DNA of 7,015 nt from Deltaproteobacteria bacterium (GTDB lineage: Bacteria > Desulfobacterota > Deferrimicrobia > Deferrimicrobiales > Deferrimicrobiaceae): assembly GCA_021802685.1 (NCBI GenBank), contig JAJZRM010000153.1, positions 1-7,015 on the forward strand, given 5' to 3'. The translations under genes were made by a program, and so were the position numbers. The notes beneath the pieces were generated by a model. The model made no database searches. It had not been told where the DNA came from and saw only the letters and a list, made by a program, of their open reading frames with translations. Positions 1-5,073 of the stretch are shown one piece after another (the stretch's first letter is position 1; each line of letters begins with the position of its first letter).

Positions 1-477
1 GCGGTGATGAACGAGGGCCGGGTCGAACAGGTGGCTTCTCCGAAGGAGGTGTACGAGGCGCCCGCCACCGAGTTCGTTGCACGGTTCATCGGGGAGGTCA
101 ACGTGCTCCCCGGCCTGCTCTACCGGGGATACGCCTACGCAGGGAACCTCGCGATCCGGATGCCGGAAAACCTTCCGGAGGCCGCTCCCGGGGGGAGCGT
201 CAAGGTCATCCTGCGCCCGGAGGACGTCTCCCTGTTTCCGCCCGGCATCGCGGAGGCCGGGCAGACCCGCGCCCGCGTGGAAGCGGTCTCCTACCTGGGC
301 GCAAACCTGCGGGTGGAAACGGCCACGGAAGAAGGGTACTCTCTTGTGGCGCTGCTCCAGCGCAGCCACCCGCTGGCCGATCCGTTGCGCGCCGGGGACA
401 CGGTGCGCGTGAGCGCGCTTCGCGGGAGCATCCTGCCCGACCCGCTGGGCGGCAAGGAACCGGAATATTACCTGTGA
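1..477 (+). CDS. cysA: Sulfate/thiosulfate-type ABC importer ATP-binding protein, C-terminal part (5' truncated)
   Basis: Only the last 158 codons are present; the reading frame is open from base 1, so the nucleotide-binding core (Walker A, signature, Walker B) lies upstream of the window. The visible start (VMNEGRVEQV, then SPKEVYEAPATEFVARFIGEVN) is the classic end of the ATPase domain in the CysA/PotA/FbpC/ModC group. It is followed by a TOBE-like regulatory domain with the typical RPEDVSLFP strand about halfway through the fragment and a YLGANLRVE segment after it. Such proteins power uptake of oxyanions or metals with a periplasmic binding protein and two permeases. The specificity call for sulfate or thiosulfate rests mainly on context: it sits 7 bp upstream of cysG in a sulfite-reduction operon. 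An iron or molybdate ATPase of the same family cannot be excluded from this fragment alone. Confidence 0.75.
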   Translation, partial: AVMNEGRVEQVASPKEVYEAPATEFVARFIGEVNVLPGLLYRGYAYAGNLAIRMPENLPEAAPGGSVKVILRPEDVSLFPPGIAEAGQTRARVEAVSYLGANLRVETATEEGYSLVALLQRSHPLADPLRAGDTVRVSALRGSILPDPLGGKEPEYYL

Positions 478-484
478 GGATCCG

Positions 485-1774
485 ATGAAAGCGAAAAAGG
501 GATATCTGCCGATCTTCTTCGATTTGCATGGGGCACGCGCCCTCGTCGTCGGGGCCGGCCCCGTCGCGGCCCGGAAGATCGACGCGCTCCTTAGCGGGGG
601 CGCGGCGGTCACGGTGGTCGCCGGGGATTTCTCCCCCGCCGTGGAAGGACGGGCGGAGCGCGGGGAGCTCCGGGCGATCCGGGGGGAGTACCTTCAAGAG
701 CGGATGGAGGGAACCGACCTCGTCTTCGCCGCCACGTCCGACCGTGCCCTGAACGCGCGTGTTTCGCGGGACGCGAGGCGCCGCCGCATCCCCGTCAACG
801 TGGCCGATTCGCCCGAGGAGTGCACCTTTATCCTCCCCGCCGTGGTCCGCGGGGAAGAGTTCACGGCGGCGATCTCCACCGAGGGAAGGAACCCCGGAGC
901 CGCCCGGGCCATCCGGGAGTTCCTGGACGAACGGCGCGCCGAGATCTCGGTCCGCCTGGAGCGGGGCCGGAGGCGGCCGCGGATCGCCGCGAGGAAAGGA
1001 ACGGTCCACATCGTCGGCGCCGGCCCCGGCGACCCGGACCTCCTGACCGTCCGGGCCCTGGGGCTGATCCGCAGCGCGGACGCCGTCATTCACGACTATC
1101 TCGTCCCCCGGGAGATCGTCTCCCTTGCGCCGGAAAAGGCCGTGAAGATCTGTTACGCCCGGCGCGGCAGGACGGCGGGGCACGGGGCGGCCCTGAAGCA
1201 GAACGCCATCCACGAAGCGATGGCGCGGCTGGCGCTGGAAGGGAAATCGGTCGTCCGCCTGAAATCCGGCGATCCCCTGGTGTTCGGGCGGGGCGGCGAG
1301 GAGGCCGAATACCTCGCGCGGGAGGGGGTGCCGTTCGAAATCGTCCCCGGGATCACCGCGGCCGCGGGATGCGCGGCGGCGGCGAACCTGCCGTTGACGC
1401 ACCGGGACCGCTCATCCTCCGTCACCTTCCTCGCCGGCCACGAGGCGGGCGGAAAGGAGGAAAACGCCGTCGAATGGAACCGCCTGCCGAAGGACGGCAC
1501 GCTGGCCGTCTACATGGGGGTCGCGCAGGTCGATTCGATCCGGCGCGAACTCCTTGCGGCCGGCTTTTCAAAAGAAACGCATTTCGCGATCGTGGAGAAC
1601 GGGACCCGGCCGGGGCAACGCGTCCTGCGCGGCTCCTTGCGGGACCTCTCCCGCGTCGCGAAGGATTCGAAGGTCCGCTCCCCGGCCATGCTGTATGTCG
1701 GGAGGACCGCCGCTCCCCTATTCGCCGAATCCGACCAGGAGAACCGGAATGAACCTGTCGCGCAGAGTGTTTGA
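485..1774 (+). CDS. cysG: Siroheme synthase, fused CysG: precorrin-2 dehydrogenase/sirohydrochlorin ferrochelatase + uroporphyrinogen-III C-methyltransferase
   Basis: This 429-residue multifunctional enzyme converts uroporphyrinogen III to siroheme, the prosthetic group of the sulfite reductase encoded two genes downstream. The N-terminal Rossmann domain has the NAD-binding GAGPVAARK (23-31). Asp108 in NVAD matches the catalytic Asp104 of enterobacterial CysG, and Thr132 falls at the position of its phosphorylated Ser128. The methyltransferase half starts at VGAGPGDPDLLT (177-188) and continues with Asp204 (equivalent to the catalytic Asp of the family), GDPLVFGRGGEE (262-273), PGITAAAGC (288-296), PLTHRD (303-308), YMG (343-345) and ENGT (371-374). 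Length is slightly under the 457 residues of E. coli CysG. The ATG start is preceded by GAGGA overlapping the upstream stop codon. The last 26 bases overlap the next gene, suggesting coupled translation. The family match is unambiguous. Confidence 0.95.
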   Translation: MKAKKGYLPIFFDLHGARALVVGAGPVAARKIDALLSGGAAVTVVAGDFSPAVEGRAERGELRAIRGEYLQERMEGTDLVFAATSDRALNARVSRDARRRRIPVNVADSPEECTFILPAVVRGEEFTAAISTEGRNPGAARAIREFLDERRAEISVRLERGRRRPRIAARKGTVHIVGAGPGDPDLLTVRALGLIRSADAVIHDYLVPREIVSLAPEKAVKICYARRGRTAGHGAALKQNAIHEAMARLALEGKSVVRLKSGDPLVFGRGGEEAEYLAREGVPFEIVPGITAAAGCAAAANLPLTHRDRSSSVTFLAGHEAGGKEENAVEWNRLPKDGTLAVYMGVAQVDSIRRELLAAGFSKETHFAIVENGTRPGQRVLRGSLRDLSRVAKDSKVRSPAMLYVGRTAAPLFAESDQENRNEPVAQSV

Positions 1775-2723
1775 CGACGTATCCCAGTTGATCGGCTCCC
1801 GGGAGAACCCGACGCCGATGGTGCGCCTGCGGCGCCTTCCGGTCTCGGGCGACCACTCGATTTACGCCAAGTTGGAGTGGATGAACCCGTTCGGCTCGAT
1901 CAAGGACCGCACGGCCCGATACCTCCTCGAAGGCCTTCGGAGGGACAACCGGCTGAACGGGAAAAAGATCGTGGAACCGACCTCCGGGAACACGGGGATC
2001 GCGATCGCCGCACTGGCCAACCTCCTCGGCGTGGAGTGCGCCATCACCATCCCCTCGGGGGCGCCCGAGGAAAAGATCGCCCTGCTTCGGCTTCTGGGCG
2101 CGGAGGTGTGGCCCACGCCGGACGACCTGTGCCCCATCGACCACCCCAAGGACGGCGCCATCGCGCTGGCCCGCAGCTTCGTCGAAGGGCCGGCGACGAG
2201 AGACCTGTACGTGATGCCGAACCAGTACGAGAACCCGGAAAACGTCCGCGCCCATTACGAGACGACCGGAGCGGAGATCTGGGACCAGACGGAAGGGAAG
2301 GTCACCCATTTCTTCGCGGGCTACGGAACATGCGGTACGATCACCGGCGTAGCGAAGTTCCTCAAGGAGAAGAACAGGGGTATCCGCGTCGTCGCCATCG
2401 AGCCGGAAAAGGGGCACCGCCTGTCGGGGCTGAAGAACTTCCAGGAGAGCAAAAAACCCGTGATCCTGGACGAATCGCTCATCGACGCGACGGTCCGCGT
2501 CCCCGACGCTCCCGCGTACGAGACCGCCATCCGGCTCGCCCGCGAGGAGGGGATGCTCGTCGGTCCATCGACCGGCGCGATCGTATGGGCGGCTCTGCGG
2601 GAAAATCTTCCCGCGGGGACGGTCGCGGTCTGCATCTCCCCCGACAACGCGTTCAAGTACACTACGCATTTCACCCCGCACCTGTCCGAAGACGGGATCC
2701 CGGGTGTCGAGGTGACGGCGTGA
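1749..2723 (+). CDS. cysM: PLP-dependent cysteine synthase (CysM-like sulfhydrylase)
   Basis: A 324-residue fold-type II PLP enzyme, expected to replace the acetyl or phosphate group of an activated serine with sulfur to give cysteine. Lys52 in NPFGSIKDR is the Schiff-base lysine. TSGNTG (78-83) is the substrate carboxylate loop, GYGTCGTITG (191-200) the PLP-phosphate loop, and GPSTGA (272-277) the conserved C-terminal serine/threonine loop. The phosphate loop reads GTCGT where common O-acetylserine sulfhydrylases have GTGGT. The region around GLKN (227-230) resembles mycobacterial CysM rather than CysK, which leaves the acceptor (O-acetylserine or O-phosphoserine) open. ATG 1749 was chosen over an upstream in-frame ATG at 1554 because AGGAGA (1737-1742) lies 6 bp before it, the length is right for the family, and the upstream stretch is cysG read out of frame. 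It overlaps cysG by 26 bp and the next gene by 4 bp. A cystathionine beta-synthase-like role is a less likely alternative. Confidence 0.9.
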   Translation: MNLSRRVFDDVSQLIGSRENPTPMVRLRRLPVSGDHSIYAKLEWMNPFGSIKDRTARYLLEGLRRDNRLNGKKIVEPTSGNTGIAIAALANLLGVECAITIPSGAPEEKIALLRLLGAEVWPTPDDLCPIDHPKDGAIALARSFVEGPATRDLYVMPNQYENPENVRAHYETTGAEIWDQTEGKVTHFFAGYGTCGTITGVAKFLKEKNRGIRVVAIEPEKGHRLSGLKNFQESKKPVILDESLIDATVRVPDAPAYETAIRLAREEGMLVGPSTGAIVWAALRENLPAGTVAVCISPDNAFKYTTHFTPHLSEDGIPGVEVTA

Positions 2724-3595
2724 ACGAGGCCGACTTCAAGGAACTGAAAAAAGGCGGGATGATGCGCCAGGCGGAAGGAGGCCTGTTTTCCGTGCGCCTC
2801 CACGTGACCGGAGGCCGCCTCTCGACAAAGCAGCTGCGGGCGATCCGGGAGGCGGCCGACCGGTTCGGCCGGGGGGAGGTTCACCTCACCAGCCGCCAGG
2901 GCGTGGAGATCCCCAACGTTCCCCAGGACTCCCTCTCCGCCCTCAAGGAGCTCCTCGCCCCCTCGGGAGTCGGCGTAGGGGTCTGCGGCCCCACGGTCCG
3001 CACCGTGACGGCGTGCCAGGGGTGCAAGGTGTGCCCCAGCGGGGTGATCGACTCCCCCGCGCTGGCCGAGGCGGTCGACCGCCGGTTCTACGGGAAGCCG
3101 GTGCCGCACAAGTTCAAGGTGGGGATCTCCGGATGCACCAACAACTGCATCAAGGCGGAAGAGAACGACGCGGGGATCAAGGGATGGATCGAGCCGCGCT
3201 GGGAAGGGCCCGGCTGCACCCGTTGCGGGGTATGCGAGGCCGTCTGCCCCACGAAAGCGATATCGAAATCCGGTACCGGCGAGGAGCTGCTCATCGACCG
3301 GTCGCTCTGCATCGGGTGCGGAGACTGCATCGCCTCCTGTCCCACCGGGACCATGCGGGAGGAGAACCGGGGATACCGGCTCTTCGCGGGCGGCAAGTTC
3401 GGACGGGTGCCGTTCCTCGGGAAGCGGATCCTCGGCGTCCTGAAGACGGAGGAAGAGGCCGTGGCGGCGGTGGCGGCGGTCCTCGAATTCTTCCGCGCGC
3501 ACGGAAAATCGAGGGAGCGGTTCGGGGACACCTTGCGGAGGACGGGATTCCCCGCGTTGGAAAGTTACGTCGAGGAGAAGGGGGAACTGCCGTGA
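2720..3595 (+). CDS. Siroheme [4Fe-4S] sulfite reductase, compact single-chain type with internal 2[4Fe-4S] ferredoxin module
   Basis: A 291-residue protein expected to reduce sulfite to sulfide by six electrons in the cytoplasm. The N-terminal half-domain has GLFSVRLHVTGG (21-32) and HLTSRQGVEIP (55-65). The siroheme-cluster ligands form the usual Cx5C...Cx3C pattern: Cys99 and Cys105, then Cys139 and Cys143 in GCTNNC. Arg26, Arg59, Lys131 and Lys133 fall where E. coli sulfite reductase hemoprotein has its anion-binding Arg83, Arg153, Lys215 and Lys217. Two ferredoxin motifs follow, CTRCGVCEAVCP (166-177) and CIGCGDCIASCP (197-208), which should feed electrons to the siroheme centre. Architecture resembles AsrC and other small anaerobe sulfite reductases. 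The start is GTG 2720 inside a GTGA overlap with the upstream stop, with GAGGTGA at 2709-2715; the residues before ATG 2759 look family-like, so the later start is less likely. A nitrite reductase of the same fold is possible, but the neighbours favour sulfite. Cys102 is an additional cysteine inside the cluster motif. Confidence 0.9.
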   Translation: MNEADFKELKKGGMMRQAEGGLFSVRLHVTGGRLSTKQLRAIREAADRFGRGEVHLTSRQGVEIPNVPQDSLSALKELLAPSGVGVGVCGPTVRTVTACQGCKVCPSGVIDSPALAEAVDRRFYGKPVPHKFKVGISGCTNNCIKAEENDAGIKGWIEPRWEGPGCTRCGVCEAVCPTKAISKSGTGEELLIDRSLCIGCGDCIASCPTGTMREENRGYRLFAGGKFGRVPFLGKRILGVLKTEEEAVAAVAAVLEFFRAHGKSRERFGDTLRRTGFPALESYVEEKGELP

Positions 3596-3816
3596 CGACG
3601 CCGGTGCTCGACATCACCGGCGACGTCTGCCCGATGACGTTCGTGAAGGTCAAGATGGGGCTTCAGAAGATCGCCCCTTCGGGGAAGATCAACGTCCGCC
3701 TGAAGGAGGAGGCGCTGAAAAACGTGATCTCCTCCCTCAAGACCGAGGGGCACCGCGTGACGAACGTCTCGCGGGAGGAAGGGACCTTCCTCCTCGAAGT
3801 CGAAAAGGCCGGCTGA
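3592..3816 (+). CDS. TusA-family sulfur carrier/sulfurtransferase (CPMT variant)
   Basis: A 74-residue protein with the compact fold of the TusA/SirA/YedF family, whose members carry sulfur as a persulfide on a conserved cysteine. LDITGDVCPMTFVKVKMGL (6-24) contains the active-site Cys13. The usual CPxP motif reads CPMT, so the second proline is absent; I recall this variant from a recurrent TusA-like subgroup, so it is not evidence of decay. The middle (INVRLKEEALKNVISSLKTEG) and the C-terminal strand match the family length of about 75-80 residues. The GTG start sits in a GTGA overlap with the sulfite reductase stop, with AGGGGGA (3579-3585) 6 bp upstream. Its position suggests a role in handling sulfide- or persulfide-level sulfur made by the operon rather than the tRNA thiolation role of E. 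coli TusA. That role is inference, so no symbol is given. Confidence 0.88.
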   Translation: MTTPVLDITGDVCPMTFVKVKMGLQKIAPSGKINVRLKEEALKNVISSLKTEGHRVTNVSREEGTFLLEVEKAG

Positions 3817-3829
3817 CTCCTCCCCGGCC
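3803..3829 (-). terminator. Candidate rho-independent terminator for the minus-strand SDR gene
   Basis: Read on the minus strand just after the SDR stop codon, GGCCGG and CCGGCC form a perfect 6-bp GC stem (3824-3829 with 3807-3812) around an 11-base loop, followed directly by TTTT (3806-3803). The structure overlaps the last codons of the plus-strand sulfur-carrier gene. On the plus strand the same hairpin has no following T run, so it is not a convincing terminator for the sulfur operon. The stem is short and the T run has only four bases, so activity is uncertain. Confidence 0.35.
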
Positions 3830-3836
3830 GCCCCGC

Positions 3837-4622
3837 CTACCTTCCCCATCCGATCACGAACGTCTCGAAGGCGGCATCGAACCGGCCCGGGTCGCACGAC
3901 GCCAGGGAAACCACCGCCGTCGCCGCTTCGCGGTCCGACACCAGCCGTCCCGCGGGGATATCCTCGATGAACTTCGCAAGCTCGTCCTCGTGGTAAAGGT
4001 CCCAGAGCGGGGTGACGGACGGGCCGGCGTACACCAGCGACAACCCGACCGCCCGGACCCGGATCTTTTCCTTCGACAGGTCCTTCCCCAACTGGCGCGA
4101 GAACCCGATGATTCCGGCCTTGGCGGCGGCGTGGTGCGAGCCGGCGAAGAGGGACGTCTTCCTGCCCGCGTGAAGGGACACGTTGATGATGCACCCCCCG
4201 CCCTGCTTCCGCATCGCGGCCGCTCCGGCCTGGCTGAACAGGAATACGCTTTTCAAGGAGCGGTCGATCACTTCGTCCCACTCCTCCTCCGTGACCTCCT
4301 CCAACGGGTTGCCTCCGCAAGAGATCCCCGCGTTGTTGACGAGGAGGTCGATCCGGCCGAAACTCTCCCGGGCGCTTTCCACGATCCTGCCGGCCTCGGT
4401 CCTGTCCAGGCGGGCGGCCGAGACGCCTTCCGATACGCCCCCATCCGCCCGGATGTCCGCCACCAGCCTCTCGATCCCCGCCTTGTCCCTCCCCGCGACG
4501 AAGGTCCGCCATCCCTGGTGCGAGAAGGCCAGCGCCGTTTCCCGTCCCAATCCTCCCGTAGCACCCGTCACAAGCGCTACCCGCCCGTCGTTCTTCGAGG
4601 TCTTCTTCCCTATTTGATACAA
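3837..4622 (-). CDS. SDR-family Rossmann-fold protein with altered catalytic residues
   Basis: A 261-residue protein of the short-chain dehydrogenase/reductase family. Cofactor-binding parts are intact: TGATGGLG (19-26) near the N-terminus and NNAG (96-99). The catalytic tetrad Asn-Ser-Tyr-Lys is not: Ser122 replaces the Asn, Leu150 appears to replace the Ser (in INVSLHAG, with Ser149 just before it), His164 replaces the Tyr in the YxxxK position (HAAAK), and only Lys168 is retained. The usual PG motif after the active site and the C-terminal DGG are also absent. The frame is otherwise clean and ordinary in composition, so this does not look like a decayed gene. The start is TTG 4622: no ATG or GTG lies between the upstream in-frame stop and the cofactor motif, and AAGGGGG sits 5 bp before it. 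It is monocistronic and convergent with the sulfur operon, 20 bp apart. Substrate unknown; it could be a weak or unusual oxidoreductase or an NAD(P)-binding regulatory protein. Confidence 0.85.
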   Translation of the reverse strand: MYQIGKKTSKNDGRVALVTGATGGLGRETALAFSHQGWRTFVAGRDKAGIERLVADIRADGGVSEGVSAARLDRTEAGRIVESARESFGRIDLLVNNAGISCGGNPLEEVTEEEWDEVIDRSLKSVFLFSQAGAAAMRKQGGGCIINVSLHAGRKTSLFAGSHHAAAKAGIIGFSRQLGKDLSKEKIRVRAVGLSLVYAGPSVTPLWDLYHEDELAKFIEDIPAGRLVSDREAATAVVSLASCDPGRFDAAFETFVIGWGR

Positions 4623-4627
4623 TTCCG

Positions 4628-4634
4628 CCCCCTT
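4628..4634 (-). promoter_or_regulatory. Ribosome binding site that decides the TTG start of the SDR gene
   Basis: Minus-strand AAGGGGG lies 5 bases before TTG 4622-4620. The next in-frame codons upstream contain no ATG or GTG before a TGA, so this purine-rich site supports TTG as the initiation codon. Confidence 0.55.
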
Positions 4635-4669
4635 CCCGGCCGCCGTTACGTATCAGTAAACCGTACCGG

Positions 4670-4682
4670 TATAGACGCTATA
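4670..4682. repeat. Short inverted repeat in the divergent intergenic region
   Basis: TATAG-ACG-CTATA is a perfect 5-bp inverted repeat with a 3-base centre. It overlaps the TATAAT hexamer at 4679-4684 and adjoins the 8-bp palindrome TACCGGTA (4664-4671). It could be an operator between the two divergent genes, but repeats this short arise by chance in AT-rich sequence. Confidence 0.3.
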
Positions 4683-4684
4683 AT
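4679..4684 (+). promoter_or_regulatory. Candidate -10 element for the coiled-coil gene
   Basis: TATAAT, a perfect sigma-70 -10 hexamer, occurs 75 bp before the ATG at 4760 within the AT-richer stretch 4640-4750. No good -35 box is visible at 16-18 bp spacing (GTAAAC at 4656-4661 is poor) and there is no extended TG. An alternative promoter for the same gene is TTGTGT (4696-4701), 18 bp, TACACT (4720-4725), also imperfect. For the minus-strand SDR I see no convincing promoter here. Confidence 0.35.
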
Positions 4685-4759
4685 TTCTATGGATGTTGTG
4701 TAATTGTAAGGGATGCCTTTACACTGATCAAGGGGAGCAAAAATATAAGGAGAGGCGCC

Positions 4760-5065
4760 ATGATCCGGAATGCATACCTGAAAAAAGCGGAAAAACGTTT
4801 ACATAGGCTGAACGAGGAGATCGACTCCCTCTCGAAGAGGGCCGTTTCCGCCGAGGTGGAAGCCAGGGCGCAGTTCGTCAACCGGATCGAGTCCTTGAGG
4901 TCCAAGGCGGATGCCGCAAGGCAGCGGATCGAGGCCATCCGGACGGCGGGGGCGGCGAGCTGGGGGCAATTGAAAAACGATTTCGAGAACGCGATCGAGG
5001 ATCTCAGGAAAGGGGTGGAAAAGGCGATCCAACGGTTCCGCAAGACGGGTTCGGACAACCGGTGA
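4760..5065 (+). CDS. Small coiled-coil protein, function unknown
   Basis: A 101-residue, highly charged, largely helical protein with no signal peptide, membrane segment or cysteine. Residues from about 5 to 60 show coiled-coil heptad character (LKKAEKRLHRLNEEIDSL, then IESLRSKADAARQRIEAI). A short break at AGAASWG is followed by a second amphipathic helix (LKNDFENAIEDLRKGVEKAI) and a basic end. This two-helix layout with a tryptophan at the hinge resembles small stress-associated coiled-coil proteins of the cyanobacterial sll1863 type, but that is recalled similarity and no function follows from it. The start is clear: AAGGAG (4747-4752) lies 7 bp before ATG 4760. It is transcribed alone, divergent from the SDR gene and convergent with the ABC permease, whose stop codon lies 8 bp beyond its own. 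Confidence 0.8.
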   Translation: MIRNAYLKKAEKRLHRLNEEIDSLSKRAVSAEVEARAQFVNRIESLRSKADAARQRIEAIRTAGAASWGQLKNDFENAIEDLRKGVEKAIQRFRKTGSDNR

Positions 5066-5073
5066 TCCGTGTT

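Noticed and set aside
1254..1295. RLKSGDP in CysG in place of the usual RLKGGDP
   Set aside because: A conservative change at one glycine with all neighbouring SAM-binding motifs intact; not enough to suggest altered function.
206..1402. 398-codon minus-strand frame across the CysA fragment and cysG
   Set aside because: No recognisable motif and strongly biased composition; both plus-strand genes beneath it are unambiguous.
1554..1748. Upstream extension of the cysteine synthase to an ATG at 1554
   Set aside because: It would overlap the conserved end of cysG and adds Arg/Ser/Pro-rich non-family sequence. ATG 1749 has AGGAGA at the right distance.
1877..2719. Upstream extension of the sulfite reductase frame to an ATG at 1877
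   Set aside because: This stretch is the CysM-like gene read in another frame and gives low-complexity Arg/Pro/Gly sequence. Family similarity begins right after GTG 2720, which has a suitable overlap and ribosome binding site.
5032..5066. Imperfect hairpin at the end of the coiled-coil gene (GGTTCCG with CGG-AC-AACC)
   Set aside because: The stem has a two-base bulge, lies inside coding sequence and is not followed by a T run on either strand, so it is not reported as a terminator.
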